Shown here: in pieces, positions 52,760 to 61,233 of the stretch
How the letters are laid out: each line of letters opens with the position of its first letter
How positions within the stretch are numbered: position 1 is the first letter of the stretch
Assembly: GCF_028728065.1 (NCBI RefSeq)
Contig: NZ_CP117811.1
Coordinates: 1,426,001 to 1,490,000 of the forward strand
Length of the DNA: 64,000 bases
From: Lentisphaera profundi
GTDB lineage: Bacteria > Verrucomicrobiota > Lentisphaeria > Lentisphaerales > Lentisphaeraceae
Direction: 5' to 3'
The notes under the pieces: generated by a model
The model's database searches: none
Seen by the model: only the letters and a program-made list of their open reading frames with translations
What the model was told of the DNA's origin: nothing
Position numbers and translations under genes: made by a program

Positions 52760-53160
52760 CGTTTTTCCTTAAATAAAGGAGCTAATTTAAAACTTATGGC
52801 TTATCACTCCGGTGATGAAAAATACATTTATGCTGAACAAGTGATCAGAGTCGCACTCCCAAAATAAATAAAGAAGGAAAAGAACAAAAGATACTTTTTG
52901 ATGATATTCCCGATCAGCTTTACGGTGTCAAAGCGATTGACCTAAAGGCCGTGAGTGACTCGAATCTGCCCGTTCGCTTTTGTGTCATCGAAGGTCCAGC
53001 AATGATCAAGGGAGACAAACTCATCTTCACGAAAATCCCAGTGAAAGCTAAATGGCCAATTAAGATCACGGTGGCAGCCTATCAATGGGGTAGATCTAGC
53101 GAGCCGCAGTTTCAGAGGGCACCAAGTATAAAAAAATCATTTGTCATTAAGCAGTCTTAG
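52760..53160 (+). pseudogene. C-terminal remnant of an unidentified secreted enzyme
   Basis: Plus-strand frame LNKGANLKLMAYHSGDEKYI-YAEQVIRVALPK stops at 52865; the next frame goes on with NKEGKEQKILFDDIPDQLYG, SNLPVRFCVIEGPAMIKG and PIKITVAAYQWGRSSEPQFQ to a TAG at 53160. One extra A in the AAAA at 52861-52864 would join them. The Ig-like tail (GPAMIKGDKLIFTKIPVKA) resembles bacterial Ig-like ends of large surface enzymes. Inserted between the esterase and DUF1961 remnants of duplication copy B. Confidence 0.6.
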
Positions 53161-53171
53161 AAATCATTGTT

Positions 53172-53336
53172 CTATTTCATAAGTTCCTTTTTAGAAAATT
53201 TAAAATTGGATATTAAAGTACTGCGGCCTGACATGAGGCGAAGTCCAATTCGTCCTTGTTTTAACTCGGCAAAATCATCGAGTTCCCAGGAAAATTCCTT
53301 TTCAAGTTCAGGCCCACTTACTTTCATAATAAATAT
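53172..53336 (-). pseudogene. DUF1961 protein remnant (copy B)
   Basis: Frame IMKVSGPELEKEFSWELDDF, AELKQGRIGLRLMSGRSTLI and SNFKFSKKELMK to a stop at 53172, closely matching the end of the intact protein at 60351-61043. A stop codon precedes it in frame; the N-terminal three quarters are absent. Confidence 0.75.
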
Positions 53337-53393
53337 AGTTTCTCATTTGTACTCCAAAACCTTCATTAGTTCACCTGGTCGCCCCGGTATAAA

Positions 53394-53421
53394 GCGCCCG
53401 AGTGCCTAGGCACTCGGGCGC
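53394..53421 (-). terminator. 28-bp perfect palindrome after lyase copy A
   Basis: Perfect self-complementary 28-mer (arms GCGCCCGAGTGCCT), 34 nt past the stop of the giant lyase and followed on the minus strand by TTTATA. Strong hairpin, probable terminator; clearly GC-richer than its surroundings. Confidence 0.7.
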
Positions 53422-53454
53422 GGGAAATAGCGTTTATTGGATCAAGTCTGACCC

Positions 53455-56400
53455 TTACTTTTTAAGATCGAAATCATAGATCGATTTTATCTCTTCAGCT
53501 GTGAGAGCACGATCGTACATACGATACTCGTCAAAGGCGGTTGGTTTTTTACCGGCGAGAATCGCACCATGATCGGCGAAGTAGCCGTTGCCGATGCGCT
53601 TTTTCCAATGCAGGGCTTGGGCAGACGATACCTTTTTGCCATTGAAATATACGGCGGTCTCTTTGCCATAGGTAGCGGCAACATGGAACCATTTTCCAGG
53701 GACCGTCATCTCTTGTGGTGCAGTCCATGATGAGTGGCCAATACCGCGACCCCATTCGGCCTTTATGTGAGAGGCCCGGGTTCCACGTACCTGGAAGCTA
53801 ATGGGGCCATAAGCCTGACCAAAGACAGTGAGGTCCTCGGTTCTGTCTCTGAACTTGATCCACATAGAGACTGTAAAGGCATCCTCGCGTTGTTTCAGAC
53901 CACGTATCATCATAGTAGCTACATCGCCGTAGAGAGCGAGGGCATTGCCTTTGACACCGTCGGGGATGATGGTAGCTCCCTCAACTAGGGCCACTGCACC
54001 ATTTCCATTCGTGATCGGTGTGCTCTCACCAACAAGTTTTTCACATGATAGATGTCCTAATAGACCAGGTATATCATTGCTGGATACAGCTTTGGATTTT
54101 GGAGCCTGATACGCTGCATCACGGGCAAAAGCGGCAGAGCTCAAAAATTGAAATCCTGCGTCTTTTTCATGTTTTACCGAGACTAATGCCTGCCCTATTG
54201 CAACCTGTAACTTGAAGGGATGCAGTCCCGCTTCAAGGCCGATAACACCATCAGTTTTAGGTGCATCGACTTGGCGTCGAACCACCACCTGATTGTCGAT
54301 AATAAGTAGTGCTGAATCACTTCGGCTTTCGGGCATACTAAAGGTATACAGTCCATCGCGACTAATGCGCAAGTATCCACTGTACTCAACTAGTTTTCTA
54401 GGCGAATCATTGCGCTCCATAAGATCCACGGACCGACTCAAATAAGGTTTTGCACCTTCGACATCAAAATAGGCTGGCTTGAATCCACTTGTTGGAACAA
54501 ATCCTGCCTGATCCCGGAAGTTCGGAACCGTTTTGTAGTCGGCCAGTAGGATATCGAGCCGATCGTAACGACGTTCAATTAGGCCTGGCACCACTTTTAT
54601 GCCCTTTGAGGCCGGTATAAGAGTCGATACTTTTTCAGCAACATTTTCTAACTTGAGACCATCTTTATTGCGCATAAAACGCTCAGGTGCAATTGTTTCA
54701 TAGTCAGCGCCACTTGGAGCAAGAGCTTTAAGACTAATGCCGTACTGTTCCTCTGCGTCACCTTTCCAGAAGACAGGGTCGCAAACTGTGATATGCAGGG
54801 TATGCCATCCCTTTTGAAGAACTACTTCGCCGTAGCGTGGCTTGTAGGAGAGACCAAACTGTTTATCGACCAGAATAATCTGTTGGCCACCCACCTTGAA
54901 GTCTATTGGACCATTTGAGGTAAGCTCAAAGGAGTAGGCTCCCGTTTCAGGCACTTCAAGATAGCCTTCAAATGCATAGAAGGCTTTCATCATATGTTTG
55001 CCATCCAGCTTACCGTCCATCACTGGAATTGTCAGGTCAGCAAAAGCTTTGGTTACAAGCGGCTTATACAGACCAAGCTTAGGCAGTGAATTCTTCCCAC
55101 CTTGAAAGAATCCCTTTTCATCAAATTCCGTAGTCTTGATTTCAAATCCCTGCACCTTTAGTCCCGGAGTTTTACCCTCAATAGCAATGGCTTTTTGCGG
55201 TTTCTGCAGTTCATAGGTAAAGCTTACTGTATCACTCCAGTTGTCCTTCCCGAAGCGCCAATCTGCGCGGTAAGTGCGAGCCTTTAGTACGCAGCTCTTA
55301 TCAATGGTAATAGGTCCATTTACAAGAGAAGAAGAAAGGCCTGGAACGGATCCGTCTAAGGTGTAGCGAATCTCGGAGCCAAGCTTACCTGCAGTAAAGA
55401 GCACCTCAGTTGGACCGCTGATTACGCGTGGTGCGCGCCACTCAGGACGATTTTGGTCGACTGTGAATTTAGCACGCTCAGCAAGTTCTGGCTGTGCAGG
55501 TTTAGCGCCAGAATCAGTCACCTTCTTACCGTTGCGAGACATACTGAAAACGGTGCGTTCTTTGTCGGTCTGGTCAAGGTCATAGACATCGATATTGCTC
55601 CCTACCTTCACTGTCAAGCGTGTCCGGTCATCCGACCACTCGGTGCTAGGAAGTTTATCACCAAAATGATGAGGAAAGATCATGATGCGGTACTCCGGAC
55701 TTTTACCGAAGGCCGGCACAGAGACCATGTTGAAAAGACCGGTGCGCTGCACATTAGGTACGGGAAAAGGGAAGTTGGTATTTCGCCAAAGTACACGAAC
55801 CAAAAGCATGGGATCACCCTTTTTAGGTTTTGGTTGAAGACCCACGTAGTAGGCACCGCTATATTGACGATTGTAGCTGTCATCTTTCATAGTGAATATC
55901 ATGTCAGTACCAATTTTGCCCTCGGTATTCATATCTGTATGGCGGTTACCAACAGCGGTGGTGACCTTGTAGAGAACCGCATCGCCAGTGACCAGCATGC
56001 GCCAGTCAAACTGATGATCTTTATTATCAGACTTGCGAAGGTCATCCATAATAAGCATATAGGGCTTATCACCCCGGGCGAAATGTAGGGTGCGAAAAAC
56101 ATGATCCATGGGGTCGTTCCATTTTACATAGTATTCTGGGCCACGGGTTTCGCCGTGCCAGGGTCCGTAGTCAAGATGAGCGAATCCGTCATAATGCTCT
56201 TTGATAGCGGGTAAGTAGGCAAATTCACTAAAACGATTGATCTGATAGGCTGCTTTCGCATAGCCTTTCATCTGGTACGGCGCAGTCGTCAGTCCAGGAT
56301 GATCAAGGTAACGAAGACCATTCCAGCTTTTACGCCACTGGTAAGCTGTCGTCATTTCAGAAACAGTTGTAGCAGTCTGCTCGGTACCAACAGCGGTCAT

Positions 56401-58167
56401 AGTGTCGCCGGAAACAGGAGCGAAGATACTAGCCAGACCGTCCACTGTTACCATATTGCGAAAACTGGTATCTAAATATCCACCGCCGTTAGGAACCCAC
56501 GAAATGCCGTCAGCCCATAGCTGAAAGTCACCGTGCTGTGGACTTTCGTGTCCCATATAAAACTGGTCTATACGATTTTCAAGGTGAACTAGCATGGAGT
56601 TGGCAGACCAGTCATTTCGAGCTGACATAATGCCTCGTTCTTTATCAAACCAGTGTTTTTGTACCGCATCAAATTGTTTTAGATTGTCCTGCTTATTGTA
56701 ATCGGTCATCTTTGTTGCGGTGAGCAGGTTAAGCGCCTTCATATCAAAATACATATAATGGATTTTCCCACCCCAGTTTTCCTTCTCCGTGCCTTCATAG
56801 TACTCAAGGGCGCCGGGTAGTTTGCAGTTCCACACAAAGTCAACTTTGGGATCTTCATGATAAAAATGTTTTAATACCGACCAGAACTCAAGGTGACCCC
56901 CCGTTCCAGAACCACCAGAGGCGCGCCAGTAGCGCGGCTGATCCTGACCCGTAATAATTTTATCAAGAGGGGTATTATCAGGGCGACGACGGGATCCACC
57001 AAAATAGCGATAATAGAGTTTACGCGCGTGGGCTATATTTGAATTTGCGCGAGAAAGAAGGTGACTATGTTTTAATAAATTCTCTGGATGATCAGGACCC
57101 TGGCGCTTAGCAATGGCGAGTATTGGCAACATGGGAATAAAACCCTTGTTGTTTTCATAGGTAATGCCATCAGACGATAAGTCGTAGCTCAGTTTATTTT
57201 TAAGACTCCATTCCGCCATCTTTGCTACGCGCGGGTCGTACCCTTTCTCTCCTTCAATAGCGAGTGCCAGATAAATTTGATTTGCTGCACCGGACATGTG
57301 ATTGTTAATATACATATGGCCGGGAATTTGCATGCCCGTGGTGTATTTACCATAAGTACTCTTAGAGATTGTTCGGCGTACAATGGTACGTTCCTTCTCA
57401 GTCATAAAAGGGTAGGCGTAGTCATACTCGAAGGCAAGGCTTAGATAGGAGCCGCTGATGTCTTTCTTGACTACAGCTGCCCCATGTTTCTTCATGAGTT
57501 CATTAACTCGCTTCAAGCCTCCCTGATGATAAGCGGTATGATAATCAACAAGGCCGAATTTAATTCCAGTACGAAGAAAATCATAGCCCACATCTTTAAT
57601 GGCTTCCACTTCTTTCATTTTGTTGAGAATATCAAGCCTTCCTTCCATATAGAGGGCGTGATCAACAGTTGCTTTTGCGGCCCTGCGACCTAGTTCATTA
57701 TCCTCGGTAATGAGTGCGTAGAGCGCCCAACCGGCGATCTTACTGTCCCCGCCCCAGGGGCTTGAACGATAGTCGAAGTTTTGTGGAACCTTCCAATTTT
57801 TAGCTTCGCGACGCATATCCTCCATCTGAACACGAAAAATTCGAGGAGCGTCTTTACCAGAGGTATAAACCTTTTTGAAGCGTTCGATATCATCCGGTCC
57901 GATGATAATACGCGGATGAATTCCTACTGCAGGGGGCGGGGTGAGTTTGCTTGTATCAAAACCCGGCGCTTTGTAATCCAGGGGGACTTTTAGGGGAGGA
58001 GGCAGATCTTTAATTAATTCGCCATTGAGGATATAATCACCAGGAGCGCCGTAACTTCCCTTATGAAATTTTTCTTCGCCTTTGTAAACCTTGGAGAGGT
58101 CTTCAGCTTGGCTTGCGGAGCTTGCAAAGCAAAGAGCAGCAAAAATGATTTTTCGTACAGAGTTCAT
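53455..58167 (-). CDS. giant heparinase II/III-like lyase with PA14, CHB_HEX_C and LamG domains (copy A)
   Basis: 1570 residues, secreted (MNSVRKIIFAALCFASSASQ AED). Same architecture as 47227-51936: lyase toroid (VGIHPRIIIGPDDIERFKKV, HMYINNHMSGAANQIYLALA), beta-sandwich (MGHESPQHGDFQLWADG), chitobiase C-terminal-like domain (IRYTLDGSVPGLSSSLVNG), PA14 (GFFQGGKNSLPKLG), second PA14-like domain, and LamG ending FDEYRMYDRALTAEEI. The first 45 residues and the start region are nearly identical in both copies, while the C-terminal half has diverged more. It follows a prepilin gene by 104 nt on the same strand, behind the dyad operator at 59067. A 28-bp palindrome ends the unit. Substrate unknown, probably an anionic polysaccharide. 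Confidence 0.86.
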   Translation of the reverse strand: MNSVRKIIFAALCFASSASQAEDLSKVYKGEEKFHKGSYGAPGDYILNGELIKDLPPPLKVPLDYKAPGFDTSKLTPPPAVGIHPRIIIGPDDIERFKKVYTSGKDAPRIFRVQMEDMRREAKNWKVPQNFDYRSSPWGGDSKIAGWALYALITEDNELGRRAAKATVDHALYMEGRLDILNKMKEVEAIKDVGYDFLRTGIKFGLVDYHTAYHQGGLKRVNELMKKHGAAVVKKDISGSYLSLAFEYDYAYPFMTEKERTIVRRTISKSTYGKYTTGMQIPGHMYINNHMSGAANQIYLALAIEGEKGYDPRVAKMAEWSLKNKLSYDLSSDGITYENNKGFIPMLPILAIAKRQGPDHPENLLKHSHLLSRANSNIAHARKLYYRYFGGSRRRPDNTPLDKIITGQDQPRYWRASGGSGTGGHLEFWSVLKHFYHEDPKVDFVWNCKLPGALEYYEGTEKENWGGKIHYMYFDMKALNLLTATKMTDYNKQDNLKQFDAVQKHWFDKERGIMSARNDWSANSMLVHLENRIDQFYMGHESPQHGDFQLWADGISWVPNGGGYLDTSFRNMVTVDGLASIFAPVSGDTMTAVGTEQTATTVSEMTTAYQWRKSWNGLRYLDHPGLTTAPYQMKGYAKAAYQINRFSEFAYLPAIKEHYDGFAHLDYGPWHGETRGPEYYVKWNDPMDHVFRTLHFARGDKPYMLIMDDLRKSDNKDHQFDWRMLVTGDAVLYKVTTAVGNRHTDMNTEGKIGTDMIFTMKDDSYNRQYSGAYYVGLQPKPKKGDPMLLVRVLWRNTNFPFPVPNVQRTGLFNMVSVPAFGKSPEYRIMIFPHHFGDKLPSTEWSDDRTRLTVKVGSNIDVYDLDQTDKERTVFSMSRNGKKVTDSGAKPAQPELAERAKFTVDQNRPEWRAPRVISGPTEVLFTAGKLGSEIRYTLDGSVPGLSSSLVNGPITIDKSCVLKARTYRADWRFGKDNWSDTVSFTYELQKPQKAIAIEGKTPGLKVQGFEIKTTEFDEKGFFQGGKNSLPKLGLYKPLVTKAFADLTIPVMDGKLDGKHMMKAFYAFEGYLEVPETGAYSFELTSNGPIDFKVGGQQIILVDKQFGLSYKPRYGEVVLQKGWHTLHITVCDPVFWKGDAEEQYGISLKALAPSGADYETIAPERFMRNKDGLKLENVAEKVSTLIPASKGIKVVPGLIERRYDRLDILLADYKTVPNFRDQAGFVPTSGFKPAYFDVEGAKPYLSRSVDLMERNDSPRKLVEYSGYLRISRDGLYTFSMPESRSDSALLIIDNQVVVRRQVDAPKTDGVIGLEAGLHPFKLQVAIGQALVSVKHEKDAGFQFLSSAAFARDAAYQAPKSKAVSSNDIPGLLGHLSCEKLVGESTPITNGNGAVALVEGATIIPDGVKGNALALYGDVATMMIRGLKQREDAFTVSMWIKFRDRTEDLTVFGQAYGPISFQVRGTRASHIKAEWGRGIGHSSWTAPQEMTVPGKWFHVAATYGKETAVYFNGKKVSSAQALHWKKRIGNGYFADHGAILAGKKPTAFDEYRMYDRALTAEEIKSIYDFDLKK

Positions 58168-58271
58168 GTAGAGTCCTTGTTAAAAGAGTTTTGATTTTAC
58201 TTAATAAATTTTTCTCAATATCTTATGTCAAGATTTTGATTGGGTTTTCCGTAAGCCGAAGCTTGAAAGAA

Positions 58272-59051
58272 TTAATAATTGGGATTCCAGTAAAACCTCG
58301 TACCAGCTGGTTCCATGTTAGCTTGGAAAATGCCAAAGTTACCTTCATTTTCCCGCCACCAGGTGGTATTATTTGTGACTTTATATTCGGAGTCAAACAT
58401 CCAATTATTTGTTTTTACAAATCTTGCTGAGCCATCAATATGTAGTGAATTTGCACCTTTATTTAGGTGATTGCCCATGCTGACTCCGCGACCATCACTT
58501 TTACCGCCTATTCCTTCTGCGGTGGATTGAGTTGCACTCCAGTTTCTGACGTAGTCATGCATGGCAATGGTGGAGGGATCAACTTCCGTAATTTTATTAT
58601 GATAATTGGATTTGAAAAGTCCCATTGCTATACGATGGGCGGGGCCGCCACTACCGGGGAGATCAAGGTAGCGGAAAGAATTTTCATAATAAGTCTTAAG
58701 GGCAGTTAACTCTCTACCGTCAGCAAGAGTTAGGGTGCCAACTGAATCAATACCAAACTTTCCTTCGGAGACGCCAGGGCATTCATAGCCTTCACGACTT
58801 GTTCCCAAGTAAGCAGCTATTTGCTTTAAAAAAGCATTATTGGGATCACTGAAATTTGAGGGGAGGTATTGATCGTTATCATCTGTATAGAGGTTAATAG
58901 CAAGGTGATGTTGCTTTAGATTGTTAAGGCAGATCGCTATTCTAGCTGATTCACGAGATTTCTTTAATGAGGGCATGAGTAAAGAAGCCAAAATGCCAAT
59001 AATAGCTACGACAACAAGAACTTCGATCAGGGTAAATGTTTTATTTTTCAT
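58272..59051 (-). CDS. prepilin-type N-terminal domain protein
   Basis: 259 residues from the ATG at 59051 (MKNKTFTLIEVLVVVAIIGI, class III signal with Glu at +5; GGAG 6 nt upstream). A longer frame from 59105 only adds residues encoded by the operator region. C-terminal part: NHLNKGANSLHIDGSARFVK (H-x10-DG). Likely exported; role unknown. It lies between the CE7/fucosidase-stub segment and the giant lyase of duplication copy A; copy B has no counterpart. Confidence 0.85.
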   Translation of the reverse strand: MKNKTFTLIEVLVVVAIIGILASLLMPSLKKSRESARIAICLNNLKQHHLAINLYTDDNDQYLPSNFSDPNNAFLKQIAAYLGTSREGYECPGVSEGKFGIDSVGTLTLADGRELTALKTYYENSFRYLDLPGSGGPAHRIAMGLFKSNYHNKITEVDPSTIAMHDYVRNWSATQSTAEGIGGKSDGRGVSMGNHLNKGANSLHIDGSARFVKTNNWMFDSEYKVTNNTTWWRENEGNFGIFQANMEPAGTRFYWNPNY

Positions 59052-59066
59052 AAGATCTCCATGTAT

Positions 59067-59082
59067 TATAATATGTATTATA
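59067..59082. promoter_or_regulatory. dyad operator site before prepilin/lyase unit
   Basis: Perfect TATAATA-TG-TATTATA, ending 15 nt before the ATG at 59051, so a bound repressor would also cover the ribosome site region of the template. Confidence 0.7.
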
Positions 59083-59144
59083 TATATTATTTTATAAAAA
59101 GTCAAGCGGTGTAAGTGATTTTATGTAATTGTTTATCAAAGCTT

Positions 59145-59324
59145 TTATGTAATTTCTTGAAAGCGCTGGTAGACAGTCTCCGGGAGTTCTCCATTCGGTC
59201 TTGGACTGACATTGATTAGAAGATTAGCACCGCGATCACGAAGGTATTTGTAAGTGTCCAACATCCATTCAGCAGATTTATATTTTTCTTCTCTCAAATC
59301 GCTGTAGTCATTCACATTATTATC
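59145..59324 (-). pseudogene. GH29 fucosidase 3' remnant (copy A)
   Basis: Frame NDYSDLREEKYKSAEWMLDT, YLRDRGANLLINVSPRPNGE and LPETVYQRFQEIT to a stop at 59145, with no start codon. Equivalent to the stub at 52095-52266; the junction to the esterase end is shared by both copies. Confidence 0.7.
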
Positions 59325-59334
59325 AATTTATACT

Positions 59335-60303
59335 CTAAGGATTAATATTGCTTAAGATGAATTGGTGAACTCGGTCAGCCCAACCGGGGAGGCGTTCATG
59401 GGCGAAATCTGGGTAATAAACGATATCTTTTTCTGCAGTGATTTTATTGTAAGCAGCGTGCTGACTTGAAGGTGGGCAGATTTGGTCCATGAGGCCGCAG
59501 GCCATGAAGGTTTTTGCCTTGATGCGCTTGGTGATATTTTGGATATCAATATAGCCCAGAGTATTAAATACTTGTTCTTTCCTTTCATGGAGTGGGTCAT
59601 GGTAGCGGAAGTAATTGCGCAGTTCTTCATAAGCATTTTGGTCCAGGTCCATGTCCCAGACGCGCTGATAGTCACTCAGGAAAGGGTAGTGCGGTGCACA
59701 GAGTTTTATTTTCGGTTCTAGAGCTGCGCATGCGAGGGCTAAAGCACCGCCCTGTGAACCACCAATAGCGGCCAAACGAGTTTCATCGACTTCGTCTAAT
59801 GACATGAGTATATTGGCGAGCTGAGCTGTGTCCAGAAAAATCTTTTTAAAGAGCAGGGCGTCGGGCCCTGAATCGATGCCACGAATAATGTGCCCTTTGA
59901 GAGTGTTACCCAAAACAGCGCTGGTGTCCTGTGAATTACCTCCTTGCCCACGACAGTCCATAGAAGCAATGGCAAAGCCAGAGTTAACCCATGAGAGTTT
60001 TTCCGACCATTCACCTGAGTGGTAGCCATAGCCGTGAAACTCGATGACACTTGGAATGGGCTTGGAGATATTTTTAGGTCTTAGGTATTTGGCGTGAACA
60101 CGAGCGCCATCAACACCAGTGAAGTAGAGTTCAAAGGCCTCGGCATTTGGGAACTGAAATTTTGAAGGGATAAGTTCGACTTGGAAATCAAGCGCCTTCA
60201 TTTCGGTGATATTGCGGTCCCAGAATTGATCTATGTCATCAGGGCAGGGGCTTGAGCCCCTATATGTTTGGAGTTTTTCAATTGAAAAGTCAAAGGCAGG
60301 CAT
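59335..60303 (-). CDS. CE7-type acetyl (xylan) esterase
   Basis: 322 residues, no signal peptide, the usual length of AXE1/CE7 acetyl xylan esterase / cephalosporin-C deacetylases, which act on acetylated oligosaccharides in the cytoplasm. Marks are PSVIEFHGYGYHSGEW (oxyanion), MDCRGQGGNSQD (family RGQ motif), IGGSQGGALAL (nucleophile Ser about 192), CGLMDQICPPSSQ (Asp) and PDFAHERLPG (His). It follows the DUF1961 gene by 47 nt on the same strand. A truncated copy at 52287-52755 retains the C-terminal half. Confidence 0.92.
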   Translation of the reverse strand: MPAFDFSIEKLQTYRGSSPCPDDIDQFWDRNITEMKALDFQVELIPSKFQFPNAEAFELYFTGVDGARVHAKYLRPKNISKPIPSVIEFHGYGYHSGEWSEKLSWVNSGFAIASMDCRGQGGNSQDTSAVLGNTLKGHIIRGIDSGPDALLFKKIFLDTAQLANILMSLDEVDETRLAAIGGSQGGALALACAALEPKIKLCAPHYPFLSDYQRVWDMDLDQNAYEELRNYFRYHDPLHERKEQVFNTLGYIDIQNITKRIKAKTFMACGLMDQICPPSSQHAAYNKITAEKDIVYYPDFAHERLPGWADRVHQFILSNINP

Positions 60304-60350
60304 GATGGCTCTCTCTATTTAAGGATTTGGAAATTGTATCATAAAAATAT

Positions 60351-61043
60351 TTAAATCTTTTTACTCACTTTAAAATTGGATATTAAAGCACTGCGACCTG
60401 ACATAAGGCGAAGGCCTATTCGCCCTTGTTTTAGCTCGGCAAAATTGTTTAGTTTCCAAGAAAATTCCTTATTGATTTCAGGTCCACGAACTTTCATACT
60501 GAGATTTTTTCCGGTCTTCTCAAAAATGAGCTTATATTTTACTCCAGGTTTGAATAAGCCTGTATTCCAATAGCTTCCTGGTATTTCTGTACTTTTATTA
60601 AACTTCTCATCAGATATTGACGGGTAGCGGCGCGCTCTTAGGTATTCCCCCTCAAGGTCATAACGGTTGACTGCATATGATATGTGGTAAAGTTTCATAT
60701 TGAGGAAATAAAGAGGCATACGAGGTTTTGTCCTAAGGTGATTCCATTTGGAAATATCTTCTTTGTAAGGACCAATACCGATACCACGAGCGTGAAAGTA
60801 AAGGATGTTTACATTCCTATCTAAATTATCGAGTCTCGTAAATTCATATTCAATTTTAATATCTCCTTCAAATTCTTGCTTTGTCCATAAGACCATTGAC
60901 TGGGCATTATCATCTGGATCGGGACCTGCAGTTAGGATCATCCCTTTAGGAGTATTTTTTACCGTTGAATCAACTGAGTCCAAGAACCAATTTTCTTGCC
61001 AATCTTTTTTGCAGTCATCATCTAGGAGTGTTTTTGAGTTCAT
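60351..61043 (-). CDS. DUF1961 family protein
   Basis: 230 residues, apparently without signal peptide. It has a Concanavalin A-like jelly-roll pattern: GMILTAGPDPDDNAQSMVLW, IKIEYEFTRLDNLDRNVNIL, YHISYAVNRYDLEGEYLRARRYP, and the end GRIGLRLMSGRSALISNFKV. DUF1961 proteins accompany heparinase- and ulvan-type lyase loci and may bind or cleave glycan; the function is not established. First gene of a unit with the CE7 esterase, divergent from the lyase at 61234 with the dyad operator between them. Confidence 0.75.
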   Translation of the reverse strand: MNSKTLLDDDCKKDWQENWFLDSVDSTVKNTPKGMILTAGPDPDDNAQSMVLWTKQEFEGDIKIEYEFTRLDNLDRNVNILYFHARGIGIGPYKEDISKWNHLRTKPRMPLYFLNMKLYHISYAVNRYDLEGEYLRARRYPSISDEKFNKSTEIPGSYWNTGLFKPGVKYKLIFEKTGKNLSMKVRGPEINKEFSWKLNNFAELKQGRIGLRLMSGRSALISNFKVSKKI

Positions 61044-61164
61044 AATGTTTTTTTATTTATTGTTTTTGTCTTAATTGTTGCTGATTCTAGGTATGAAAAG
61101 GAGTGTAAAAGACAATAACAAATAAGTACATAGAAGAATTTCATAGTTAATCCAATATTTATAT

Positions 61165-61180
61165 TGTAATACATAATATA
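61165..61180. promoter_or_regulatory. dyad operator site in DUF1961/lyase divergent region
   Basis: TGTAATA-CA-TAATATA on the plus strand, 12-13 of 16 matching the consensus read on the minus strand, with AGTATTA context retained. 53 nt before the lyase ATG and 121 nt before the DUF1961 start. Confidence 0.5.
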
Positions 61181-61233
61181 ATACTGTATATATTTTACAA
61201 TGTGATTTTTTTAATTTAACAAATGAGTGATTT

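Noticed and set aside
55453-56088. 211-codon plus-strand frame inside giant lyase copy A
   Set aside because: Antisense to a conserved catalytic region; composition follows the lyase codon pattern.
53455-58167. recent horizontal transfer of lyase copy A
   Set aside because: Its composition is only slightly different from copy B and the leaders of both match; duplication explains it better.
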